DNA of 64,000 bases from an uncultured Alphaproteobacteria bacterium (lineage in GTDB: Bacteria > Pseudomonadota > Alphaproteobacteria > Methylaequorales > Methylaequoraceae). The stretch lies in contig CABYVV010000001.1 in NCBI GenBank assembly GCA_902522465.1, positions 1-64,000 on the forward strand, read 5' to 3'. Positions 1 through 7,614 of this stretch are shown here, piece after piece; the stretch's first letter is position 1, and each line of letters starts with the position of its first letter. The position numbers were made by a program, and so were the translations under genes. Below the pieces are notes generated by a model. That model worked only from the letters and a program-made list of their open reading frames with translations, was not told the DNA's origin and did no database searches.

Positions 1-173
1 GCGCCTGCAGATTCAAGATCTTTAATTTGCTTTATAGTTGCATTCACATCAGTTGTAAGAGTATTTGTCATTGACTGCACAGAAATAGGCGCATCACCAC
101 CAATTTCTACAGAACCAACTTTTATGGTTCTAGTTTTTTTTCTCTGGATATCTCTCCATGGTCTTACACTCAT
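1..173 (-). CDS. ispG: 4-hydroxy-3-methylbut-2-en-1-yl diphosphate synthase, N-terminal part (runs off the left edge)
   Basis: Only the first 57 codons lie in the window. The minus-strand ATG at 171-173 opens [17 protein letters not shown], and the stretch [17 protein letters not shown] that follows is the conserved start of IspG/GcpE. The family converts methylerythritol cyclodiphosphate to HMBPP with a [4Fe-4S] cluster; the cluster cysteines lie outside the window. The start is 1 base after the rodZ-like stop, so the two genes form one operon, a pairing also seen in other proteobacteria. IspG supplies isoprenoids to the hopanoid locus later in the window. Identity is confident although the gene is partial. 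Confidence 0.9.
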   Translation of the reverse strand, partial: MSVRPWRDIQRKKTRTIKVGSVEIGGDAPISVQSMTNTLTTDVNATIKQIKDLESAG

Positions 174-174
174 T

Positions 175-1005
175 TTACAGTCTCATTTCTTTTATTCTTT
201 TAATTTTTTCTTTCAAGTAAAATCCTTTATTAACCTCACCAGAATAACCGAAAGGAGCAAAAAATTCATCCATAAAAAAAATTTGGAAACCACCTAGATT
301 TCCAGATTTTATAAAATAGTCACTTTCTAACGAATCAAAAGTAAAATCGAGTGAATCACCTACATCATATAATCCTGAATTAACAAGATCTTTTTCTTTA
401 TTGTAAATTTCTATCCATGTCTCCTCTAGAAATATTATTTCAAAAAATGATGAGTCAACTCTATTCTCCTCGATTTCATTGTTTTGACTTGTAAAAGTTT
501 TTTTAGTTTTAGGATAGTTTTGAAATTCTCTACTGAAAAACTCTTTGGAGTTAGAGCCATTATTTTCTATGATTGATAGACTTGTTTCGCTTTCCTTTAT
601 ACTAAAAAAATACAATACTAGAAGAAGAAAACTGAAAGAGGCTAAAAAAACAAAAAAAATTTTGCTCGTTTTTATATTTGACCTCTGCTGATATATATTT
701 TTAACTTTTTCACTAACCAAATAGTTTGACTGTATTTTGTCCATTTCTTCAGAAATTTCAGTATTTGTGAACTTTGCATAAGCTCTAACAAAACCTGTTA
801 CAGGAATATCCGAATTAACTTCGTGTATCGTTCCTGATTCAATTTTCTTTAAAATATCAACGCTTATGTTTAGTTTTTTTGAAATACCCTCAAGTTTTCT
901 TCTCGAGCTTTTCCTTGACTCGGCAATTTTTCTACCAATAACTTCGTAAAGCATTTTTTTGGTTTTTTGTTCACTAACCGTTAATTCAGTATCATCACTC
1001 GTCAT
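175..1005 (-). CDS. RodZ-like helix-turn-helix membrane protein
   Basis: A 276-residue protein with the RodZ layout. There is a cytoplasmic helix-turn-helix at about residues 20-75, a single membrane segment at about 114-135 ([20 protein letters not shown]), a low-complexity linker, and a C-terminal beta-rich DUF4115-type domain at about 190-265. RodZ proteins tie MreB to the membrane and set rod shape. The protein lies directly upstream of ispG, the usual RodZ neighbour. Its ATG overlaps the stop of the upstream oxidoreductase gene (ATGA), so translation is probably coupled. The helix-turn-helix here is a protein-binding fold in the family, not evidence of a regulator. Confidence 0.8.
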   Translation of the reverse strand: MTSDDTELTVSEQKTKKMLYEVIGRKIAESRKSSRRKLEGISKKLNISVDILKKIESGTIHEVNSDIPVTGFVRAYAKFTNTEISEEMDKIQSNYLVSEKVKNIYQQRSNIKTSKIFFVFLASFSFLLLVLYFFSIKESETSLSIIENNGSNSKEFFSREFQNYPKTKKTFTSQNNEIEENRVDSSFFEIIFLEETWIEIYNKEKDLVNSGLYDVGDSLDFTFDSLESDYFIKSGNLGGFQIFFMDEFFAPFGYSGEVNKGFYLKEKIKRIKEMRL

Positions 1006-2015
1006 AAGTTCTTACTTTCAATCATTATTTGTTCATCAGCTTGCATTATTATCTCACTAAAAATATCTTTTACTGGTTGAACTTTTTTTACCAAACTTAC
1101 ACTTTGTCCCGCCATCAAAGAACCATTATCAATATCACCTTCAACTACCGCTTTTTTTAAAGAACCTGCCCAAAAATGCTCTATTTTTAGTTGAGCATCC
1201 TTAAGTGAAATTTTCTTTTCTTCTAAAAGTCTTAATACTTTTTTTTGTTCCTCTATAAATTTTATTGATGCATTATTTTGTATAGCCCTAACAGGAATGA
1301 CAGGAAATCTATTGTCAAGTTTAACTGATATTTGACAATTCCTAGCTTCAGACTTAATAAAGATATTTTTAAAATTCTCATGAGCGATTGATTCCTTGCT
1401 ACAAACAAATCTTGTTCCAATCTGACATCCAGCAGCTCCTAACTCTAAATATTTAAGAAAAATCTCACCTCTACCAATTCCTCCTGCTACAAAAATTGGA
1501 ACCTCTGAAAATTCAGGAAGAATTTCTTGGACTAAAACATTAATTGAGACTGGGCCAATATGTCCACCAGCCTCATTACCCTCAAGAATCAAACCCTTAA
1601 TACCGTAATCTACCATTTTTTTTGCTATTGACAATGTGGTTGCGAAGCACATACATTTTATATTCATTTCGGTGAATTTTTGAATTTGTCTTTTTTTTGG
1701 AAAACCACCGGCAAAAACTACTAAATCCACTTTATTTTTTAAACATGTATCGATTAATTTTTCTATTTCTGGATGAAGAAGGATTAGATTTACACCAAAA
1801 GGTTTCTTAGTTTTTTGTCTTGTTTTCAGAATCTCTTTTTCTAATTGATTATTGTTCATAGAACCAGCTGCTATCACACCAAGTCCCCCAGCATTGGAAA
1901 TTGCTGATACAAGATTACTTTCTGACAACCATGTCATGGCACCTCCCATAATGGGAATATCAACACCTAGAAATTTTGAACCTCTCGAAAATAATTTTTG
2001 TAATTTTTTATTCAT
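1002..2015 (-). CDS. Nitronate monooxygenase / FabK-like FMN oxidoreductase
   Basis: A 337-residue TIM-barrel flavoprotein of the 2-nitropropane dioxygenase family. It shows the N-terminal PIMGGAMTW segment, the AISNAGGLGVIAAGSM nucleotide-binding stretch, the catalytic-histidine motif EAGGHIGP near residue 150, and the phosphate-binding segment VAGGIGRGE followed by GCQIGTRF. Family members either oxidise alkyl nitronates or, as FabK, reduce enoyl-ACP; sequence alone does not separate these. It follows lysC by 6 bases and overlaps the rodZ-like start, so it belongs to the lysC-rodZ-ispG transcription unit. Confidence 0.8.
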   Translation of the reverse strand: MNKKLQKLFSRGSKFLGVDIPIMGGAMTWLSESNLVSAISNAGGLGVIAAGSMNNNQLEKEILKTRQKTKKPFGVNLILLHPEIEKLIDTCLKNKVDLVVFAGGFPKKRQIQKFTEMNIKCMCFATTLSIAKKMVDYGIKGLILEGNEAGGHIGPVSINVLVQEILPEFSEVPIFVAGGIGRGEIFLKYLELGAAGCQIGTRFVCSKESIAHENFKNIFIKSEARNCQISVKLDNRFPVIPVRAIQNNASIKFIEEQKKVLRLLEEKKISLKDAQLKIEHFWAGSLKKAVVEGDIDNGSLMAGQSVSLVKKVQPVKDIFSEIIMQADEQIMIESKNL

Positions 2016-2021
2016 TTATTT

Positions 2022-3236
2022 TCACTTTTTAAGACCATATGCCTTATGCAATGAGGTTATAGCAGTTTTTTTCTTAGGAAGATCAATTAAAACACTTATT
2101 TTAATTTCTGATGTAGAAATAACTTGAATATTTATATTTTTTTTTGCTAATGTTTCAAACATTTTTTGAGCAACACCCACGTTGCTTTTCATTCCAACAC
2201 CAATTATTGAAATTTTACATATAGATTTATCTGCATGAATATTTTTAAATTTTATGTCTGAACTCTTTAATTCATTTACAGCATTAGCCTGATCTTCAAT
2301 AGGAACAGTAAAAGTTAGACTTGCAAATTTCCCATCATCTGTAATGTTTTGCACTATCATATCTACGTTGACATTTATCCTGGCTAGTATTCCAAAAATC
2401 TCAGCAGCAATCCCTGGTTTATCTGGAATTCCCTTCAGTGTAATTTTAGCGTCGTTTTCAGAGGAAGTAATTCCTGTAACAACTTCTTTCTCAATTTTAT
2501 TCTCTTCTTTAATTACCATTGTGCCAATATTTTTTTTAAAAGAACTTCTGACATGAATTTTAATACCATATTTCATAGCTAATTCAACTGATCTTGGATG
2601 TAAAACCTTGGATCCAAGTGAGGCTAACTCCAAGATCTCTTCATATGTTATAAAATCAATCTTAGTTGCATCCTTCACAATTCTTGGATCTGATGTAAAA
2701 ATTCCCTCTACATCCGTAAAAATTTCACAACTTTTTAAACCCAAGGCATATGCAATAGCAACTGCACTCGTATCCGAGCCACCTCTTCCAAGTGTAGTTA
2801 TCCTATGGTCATTTGAAACACCCTGAAAGCCTGCAACAACTAAAACATCATAATTACTAAATTGATCTCTAAAAAAATTTTGGCAAATTTTAAAAATTCT
2901 CGCCTTACTATAATTACTATCTGTTACAATCGGAATTTGCCAACCAAGAATCGATCTAGAGTTAATTCTTTTTTCATTAAGGATTGTACTTATTAAAGCC
3001 GAAGAATATTGTTCTCCAGTTGAAAGAATGACGTCATATTCGGGGTCTAAAGTGTCTGTTTTAATTTTTTTATAGGCCTCAACTAATTTATTTGTTACTC
3101 CACTCATAGCTGAAACAACAACAACAATTTTATTTTTTTTTGATTTAATTCTTTCTTCAATGATTGAAGCAATATTTTTTATTCTTGATATATTTGCAAC
3201 AGAAGTACCACCAAATTTAATAACTTGTATAGACAT
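2022..3236 (-). CDS. lysC: Aspartate kinase with tandem ACT domains
   Basis: A 404-residue aspartokinase that phosphorylates L-aspartate, the first step to lysine, threonine, methionine and diaminopimelate. The kinase domain opens with IQVIKFGGTSVAN and carries the STGEQ and GRGGSDTSAVA motifs; the C-terminal third holds two ACT domains (ITLKGIPDKPGIAAEIF and ISIIGVGMKSNVGVAQKMF), which in this family bind lysine or threonine for feedback inhibition. It is first in a minus-strand operon with the nitronate monooxygenase-like gene, rodZ-like gene and ispG, and is divergent from ubiG across about 54 bases. Confidence 0.95.
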   Translation of the reverse strand: MSIQVIKFGGTSVANISRIKNIASIIEERIKSKKNKIVVVVSAMSGVTNKLVEAYKKIKTDTLDPEYDVILSTGEQYSSALISTILNEKRINSRSILGWQIPIVTDSNYSKARIFKICQNFFRDQFSNYDVLVVAGFQGVSNDHRITTLGRGGSDTSAVAIAYALGLKSCEIFTDVEGIFTSDPRIVKDATKIDFITYEEILELASLGSKVLHPRSVELAMKYGIKIHVRSSFKKNIGTMVIKEENKIEKEVVTGITSSENDAKITLKGIPDKPGIAAEIFGILARINVNVDMIVQNITDDGKFASLTFTVPIEDQANAVNELKSSDIKFKNIHADKSICKISIIGVGMKSNVGVAQKMFETLAKKNINIQVISTSEIKISVLIDLPKKKTAITSLHKAYGLKK

Positions 3237-3290
3237 AAAACGTTAATTGTATTAATGAATTAAAAAACTACAATATGTATATAGTAAAAA

Positions 3291-4001
3291 ATGAAAAGTA
3301 AAAAATTAAAAAAAAAAAACCAAGAAAATCCTAATGTATTTGATCAATTATCAGAAGAATGGTGGGATGAAAATGGAGCATTTAAGGCGCTTCACTCATT
3401 TAATATTCTTCGCTTGAAATATATTAAAAGTAGTATCCCAAGCAATTCGCTTAAAAATTTAAAAATTTTAGATATTGGTTGTGGTGGAGGAATTTTATGT
3501 GAACCCTTAGCAAGACTTGGAGCAAAGGTAACAGGAATAGATACAAATAAAAAGGCAATAGATGTCGCTAAAAAACATGCAAAGAAATCTGGTCTAAAAA
3601 TAAATTATAAGAATTTAGACTTAACTAAAATACAGGGGCAAAAATTTAATTTAATAACGTGTATGGAGGTTTTAGAGCATATGGAATACCCTGCTGAAAT
3701 AATTAAGAAATCAAATGAATTACTAGAAAAAAACGGACTTTTTTTAGGATCTACTATCAACAAAACAATCTCATCGTATATTTTTGCAATTGTTGGAGCT
3801 GAGAAAATTGCAAAGTTAATACCTAAAGGCACTCATGAATGGAAGAAATTAATAAAACCAAACTATTTAAAAAAATTATTTTTTCTATATAATTTTCATA
3901 ATTTTAATAAGTATGGGGTTTTATACAATCCCATTACAAATACTTGGAGTTATTCAATATTTTCAAATATTAATTATTTTTTTTCTGCTTCAAAATCCTA
4001 A
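3291..4001 (+). CDS. ubiG: Ubiquinone biosynthesis O-methyltransferase
   Basis: A 236-residue class I SAM-dependent methyltransferase. Motif I is ILDIGCGGGILCEPLARLG, followed by VTGID. The N-terminal QLSEEWWDENGAFKALHSFN and the C-terminal NPITNTWSYS and NYFFSA segments are characteristic of UbiG/COQ3, which performs both O-methylations of the ubiquinone ring. The start lies in a very A-rich stretch (MKSKKLKKKNQENPN). It is divergent from lysC, a common alphaproteobacterial arrangement. It implies ubiquinone-based aerobic respiration, consistent with ctaA further right. Confidence 0.92.
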   Translation: MKSKKLKKKNQENPNVFDQLSEEWWDENGAFKALHSFNILRLKYIKSSIPSNSLKNLKILDIGCGGGILCEPLARLGAKVTGIDTNKKAIDVAKKHAKKSGLKINYKNLDLTKIQGQKFNLITCMEVLEHMEYPAEIIKKSNELLEKNGLFLGSTINKTISSYIFAIVGAEKIAKLIPKGTHEWKKLIKPNYLKKLFFLYNFHNFNKYGVLYNPITNTWSYSIFSNINYFFSASKS

Positions 4002-4063
4002 TTGACTAATCTTTATTATGTTGATTTTTCTGAAGACTATTTAGTAACATGAGCACTTACTAA

Positions 4064-4870
4064 TTATAAATTGTAGGTGGTTGTTGAAGGAATTTTTTTT
4101 CTTGTATTATTGATTACTGAGGTTTCAATTAGAGCATAAATATTAGAGGTTTTTTCATCAGCTTCAGCAATCACCTCACCCCATGGATTAACAATCATGG
4201 AATGACCATACGTTCTTCTTCCATTTGTATGGACCCCACATTGTGCAGGAGCAAACACAAAACATCCATTTTCTATTGCTCTTGCCTTAACTAAAGTATG
4301 CCAATGAGATTTCCCTGTTGTAAAAGTAAAAGCAGCAGGAATGGTTAAAAAAAGGGCTCCTTTTTTTGATAATTTCCTGTACAAATTTGGAAATCTTAAA
4401 TCATAGCATATACTCATACCTAATCTACCCCAAGGAAGATCTGCTGTAACAATTTTTTTACCCGCATCATAATTTTTTGACTCAAAATATTTCTCTTTTT
4501 TACTTAAATAAACATCAAAAAGATTTATTTTATCGTAGTGACTTATAACTTTACCTGAGTTACTAATTAAAATAGATCTATTTAAAAATTTATTATTTTT
4601 CTTGTGAGGAACAGATCCTATTAGTATATGCATATCCATTTTAACTGCATTAGTTGAAATAAAATTTAGAAAAATTTCATACCATTTTTTTGAAAATTCA
4701 TTAATTTTTTTCTTTGAATCCGAAAAAATTGCAACGCATTCAGGCAGACAGACAAAATCTACATTTTTTCCATGCAATTTTGCAAATGCTTTCTCCAACA
4801 TATTTATATTTTCGATTGGGATATCAGTGCTATTAGTTTGTAAACATGCAACTTTAAAGTTTGTTTTCAT
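4064..4870 (-). CDS. Carbon-nitrogen hydrolase (Nit1/omega-amidase type)
   Basis: A 268-residue nitrilase-superfamily amidase. The catalytic triad is visible: Glu44 in LPECV, Lys in HYDKINLFD near residue 115, and Cys in GMSICYDLRFPNLYR near residue 152. The sequence best fits the Nit1/deaminated-glutathione amidase branch, which repairs deaminated glutathione, and the gene next to it encodes a glutaredoxin. The first codons overlap the last codons of the glutaredoxin gene by 17 bases, so the two are cotranscribed. Exact substrate is inferred. Confidence 0.83.
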   Translation of the reverse strand: MKTNFKVACLQTNSTDIPIENINMLEKAFAKLHGKNVDFVCLPECVAIFSDSKKKINEFSKKWYEIFLNFISTNAVKMDMHILIGSVPHKKNNKFLNRSILISNSGKVISHYDKINLFDVYLSKKEKYFESKNYDAGKKIVTADLPWGRLGMSICYDLRFPNLYRKLSKKGALFLTIPAAFTFTTGKSHWHTLVKARAIENGCFVFAPAQCGVHTNGRRTYGHSMIVNPWGEVIAEADEKTSNIYALIETSVINNTRKKIPSTTTYNL

Positions 4871-5120
4871 CTAACAATCTCTTTAATTCCCCTTTTTTAT
4901 GCAAATACGCTAAATCATCATAACCACCAATATGAAATTCTCCGAAAAAGATTTGTGGAACTGTTTTTCTTCCATTTGATCTTTTATACATTTCCTGTTT
5001 TATTTTGTCAGAGTTATCAATAATTTTTTCTTGAAAACTTAATTCTAGGTTTTCAAGCAAGCTCTTTGCTGATAAACAATAAGAACAGGTATTAGAAGAA
5101 TATATTAAAAATTTTTTCAT
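4854..5120 (-). CDS. grxC: Glutaredoxin 3
   Basis: An 88-residue dithiol glutaredoxin. The active site is CSYC at residues 12-15, with the TVPQIF cis-proline segment and the GGYDDL glutathione-binding segment. It reduces protein disulfides and mixed disulfides using glutathione in the cytoplasm. It is first in a two-gene minus-strand unit with the nitrilase-family gene and lies only 15 bases from the divergent methyltransferase gene. CSYC differs slightly from the more common CPYC. Confidence 0.92.
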   Translation of the reverse strand: MKKFLIYSSNTCSYCLSAKSLLENLELSFQEKIIDNSDKIKQEMYKRSNGRKTVPQIFFGEFHIGGYDDLAYLHKKGELKRLLDENKL

Positions 5121-5135
5121 GGATAACCTTTAAAT

Positions 5136-5948
5136 ATGAATAATAACATAATTGATGTTGAGTCGCTAATTGATTCTAAAAATAGATCATGTAAGAGTTG
5201 GGAAAAGCATAATTTTCTATTTAAAAAATTATCTAAAGTTATTTTATCAAAACCCAATGAACTAAAGAGTAATTATAAAGATATTTTACTGTTGTCTGCG
5301 GATGCGGGTGAGGCACTTTCTGAAATTTCAAAAGTTAATTGTAATAGAATTATTTTTATATCTCCGTATCTAAAACTATTACAAAGAGATGAAAGTAAGA
5401 ATAAAAAAATTTTTAAACTAAATGGACATTTCGAAAATTTGCCACTCAACAATGAAAAATTTGACTTGATAGTAAGTAACTTGTACTTGCATACAATTAA
5501 TAAGAAGGAAAATCATCTTAACAATATTTTCAACTTATTAAATGAAAATGGTTTACTAATCTGTAATTTTTTTGCCGAAAACTCATTAAGAGAACTTAAA
5601 AATTCGTTATACCTAACTGATGAAAAAATTTTTGGGGGAGTTTTTGTTAGATTACCGCCCAATCATACTATGATCGAAATTTGTGAATTGCTAAGTTTAG
5701 TTGGTTTCAAAGAATTGGTTTCAGAAAAAATTAATTATGAAATACATTATAATCACGTTCTAGATCTTCTTAAAGATATTAAAGGGACCGGTGAAAATAG
5801 TCTTTTAACTAAAAGAAAAAGAGGTTTAATGACAATGAATTATATTAATGAGTTAAATAGGCAATATAAAAAAAATTTTAGTAATAGTGATGGATTATCA
5901 GCTACTTGCGATGTTGTTTCAGTTAGTTGTTGGAAGCCCTTCGGATAA
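5136..5948 (+). CDS. NDUFAF5/BioC-like SAM-dependent methyltransferase
   Basis: A 270-residue protein resembling the alphaproteobacterial homologues of mitochondrial NDUFAF5, a complex I assembly factor. Visible features are LLLSADAGEALSEIS at motif I, the FDLIVSNLYLHTIN post-motif II segment, and FFAENSLRELKNSLY then GGVFVRLPP further on. The motif I glycines are poorly conserved (SADAG rather than xGxGxG), so catalytic competence is uncertain. In human NDUFAF5 the reaction is arginine hydroxylation rather than methylation. Its position beside grxC is typical for alphaproteobacteria. The 3' end overlaps the convergent mutT gene by 30 bases. Confidence 0.72.
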   Translation: MNNNIIDVESLIDSKNRSCKSWEKHNFLFKKLSKVILSKPNELKSNYKDILLLSADAGEALSEISKVNCNRIIFISPYLKLLQRDESKNKKIFKLNGHFENLPLNNEKFDLIVSNLYLHTINKKENHLNNIFNLLNENGLLICNFFAENSLRELKNSLYLTDEKIFGGVFVRLPPNHTMIEICELLSLVGFKELVSEKINYEIHYNHVLDLLKDIKGTGENSLLTKRKRGLMTMNYINELNRQYKKNFSNSDGLSATCDVVSVSCWKPFG

Positions 5949-6326
5949 AAGAAAATCAATTATCTTCTTATTAGATTTTAGCATTTTTAAATCAATTAAA
6001 AGTTTTGGATTAATCCACTTTATATCTTGAAACTCTTTGCCACAAATTTTTCCATGCCAATTTAGACATAAAAAAAAATTTAGTTTAATACTTTTTTTAT
6101 TTTGAACCACAAAGTATGATTTTAAAAAAAATAGAGAATTTAGATCAATTTTTATACCAAGTTCTTCATCAATCTCCCTCTTAAGTGCTTCTATTAAAAA
6201 CTCCCCAGAATTTACTTTGCCCCCAGGAAATTCAAAAAAGCCTGAAAAGCTTTTATTCAATGGTCTAGAAGAAATTAAAATTTTATTTTTTTTTTTTAAA
6301 ATACATGCAACAACTTCTATATAAAT
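5919..6326 (-). CDS. mutT: Nudix hydrolase, MutT/8-oxo-dGTP diphosphatase type, apparent AUU start
   Basis: A MutT-like sanitising hydrolase of about 135 residues. The Nudix box is GGKVNSGEFLIEALKREIDEELGI (given here only to mark its residues: G-x5-E-x7-RE-x-DEE-x-G). The only conventional start, TTG at 6258-6260, would remove the conserved first strand: in-frame codons upstream encode IEVVACILKKKNKILISSR, a classic MutT N-terminus, up to a TAG overlapping the end of argJ. There is no ATG, GTG or TTG in that stretch. The best candidate is ATT at 6324-6326, 6 bases after an AGGAG (6333-6337) and 2 bases after the argJ stop. argJ-mutT is a common alphaproteobacterial pair. The family call is sure; the start is inferred. 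Confidence 0.8.
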   Translation of the reverse strand: MYIEVVACILKKKNKILISSRPLNKSFSGFFEFPGGKVNSGEFLIEALKREIDEELGIKIDLNSLFFLKSYFVVQNKKSIKLNFFLCLNWHGKICGKEFQDIKWINPKLLIDLKMLKSNKKIIDFLLSEGLPTTN

Positions 6327-6328
6327 CT

Positions 6329-7555
6329 TTAACTCCTATAATCTGTATTTATCGAAATATAGTCTTTTGTAAAATCACATGTAAAAACTCTCCAATCGAA
6401 GTGACCCAAACCAATATCTACTGTAATCTCTATTTGTCTCTGTTTTAAATACTTATCAATTAATCTGGAATGACTTGAGACATATATTTTTCCTTCTCTA
6501 AGAATAGAAAATTTCCCAACCTTCAATGAAATTTTATTAGGATTAATAGAAGCATTAGATTTTCCAACAGCCATTATTATTCTTCCCCAATTTGCATCAG
6601 ATCCTGCCATAGCAGTTTTAAATAAAGGTGAATTTGCAATGGAATGTCCAATATTCTTAGCATCTAATTTAGTTTTCGCTCCACGAATTTTAATAGTAAT
6701 AAATTTTGACGCTCCCTCACCATCTTTGATTATATATTCTGCCAACTTACTCATAATCTTTTCAAGTCCTAGAAAAAATCTTTCTTGGGATTTTTCTCTT
6801 AAATTTATATTTTGTTTTTTTTTAATTGAAAAAAGTAAAATCATGTCACTTGTAGAAGTATCTCCGTCAACTGTTATTGAGTTGAACGTTCTATCCACAA
6901 TTTCTATAAACTTTTTTTTTAAATATTTTTTTTCAAACTGGTAGTTTGTAAAAATAAATGCCAACATTGTTGCCATATTTGGAGCAATCATTCCTGAACC
7001 TTTCGCAATCCCATTAATAAAAAAATCTTTATTTTTTAAAATTTTCTCAGAATGTAGTTTTGGATATGTATCAGTTGTCATAATTGCTTTTGAAGCTTGG
7101 TACCAATTTTCTGGTTTGTTGTTTAAATTTGAAATTAGAAATGGAATTTTTTTTAAAATCTTTTTTTCATCAAGTGGTTCGCCTATAACACCAGTTGAAG
7201 CCATAAAAATTTCTTTTTCTGGTACGTCCAACTTTTTTGATAATTCTTTTACAATTCTAAGTAATGAATTTCTTCCCGATTTTCCGTTAAAGACATTGGC
7301 ATTTCCAGAATTAATTAAAATTGCTGAAACTCTACCAAAATTTATAATAGATTTGTTCCATATAACAGGTTCTCCTGGTGTTTTTGAATTTGTAAAAGCA
7401 CCAAGTATTTCACCGGGTGATTCTAGTTTGATCAAAACTAGATCTTCTTTATTGTTTTTTTTTAAGCCACAATGTGTTATTGAAACACTTATTCCTTCAA
7501 TAGTTTTGATCTTTGTCAATAATTTTGGGGCTAAAGGTGAAATTTTTGAGGGCAT
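6329..7555 (-). CDS. argJ: Bifunctional ornithine acetyltransferase / N-acetylglutamate synthase
   Basis: A 408-residue ArgJ, which cycles the acetyl group between N-acetylornithine and glutamate in arginine synthesis. It is made as a proenzyme that cuts itself before the nucleophilic threonine; that site is visible in GSGMIAPNMATMLAF near residue 190. The GDTSTSDM and AGSDANWGRIIMAVGK segments are also typical. It is divergent from secA across 59 bases and translationally coupled to mutT downstream, the usual alphaproteobacterial arrangement. Confidence 0.95.
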   Translation of the reverse strand: MPSKISPLAPKLLTKIKTIEGISVSITHCGLKKNNKEDLVLIKLESPGEILGAFTNSKTPGEPVIWNKSIINFGRVSAILINSGNANVFNGKSGRNSLLRIVKELSKKLDVPEKEIFMASTGVIGEPLDEKKILKKIPFLISNLNNKPENWYQASKAIMTTDTYPKLHSEKILKNKDFFINGIAKGSGMIAPNMATMLAFIFTNYQFEKKYLKKKFIEIVDRTFNSITVDGDTSTSDMILLFSIKKKQNINLREKSQERFFLGLEKIMSKLAEYIIKDGEGASKFITIKIRGAKTKLDAKNIGHSIANSPLFKTAMAGSDANWGRIIMAVGKSNASINPNKISLKVGKFSILREGKIYVSSHSRLIDKYLKQRQIEITVDIGLGHFDWRVFTCDFTKDYISINTDYRS

Positions 7556-7614
7556 GGTGTTACATTTAACAAAATTGATATATTTTTATATCTAAAATTT
7601 ATATAAATAAAAAC

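Noticed and set aside
1852..2127. Antisense ORF inside the nitronate monooxygenase-like gene and lysC
   Set aside because: Shadow frame of two well-supported genes on the other strand; same holds for the other antisense ORFs inside secA, groEL, dxs, argJ and cysNC.
4041..4063. TTAGTAA/TTACTAA hairpin between ubiG and the nitrilase-family gene
   Set aside because: Short, AT-rich, no T-run; too weak to call a terminator.
5919..6260. TTG at 6258-6260 as the mutT start
   Set aside because: It would cut off the conserved first strand (VVACILKKKNKILISSR) just before the Nudix box; the frame is open upstream to 6326.
7577..7592. GATATA/TATATC inverted repeat between argJ and secA
   Set aside because: Only 6-bp arms of pure A/T but one base; expected often by chance in this composition.
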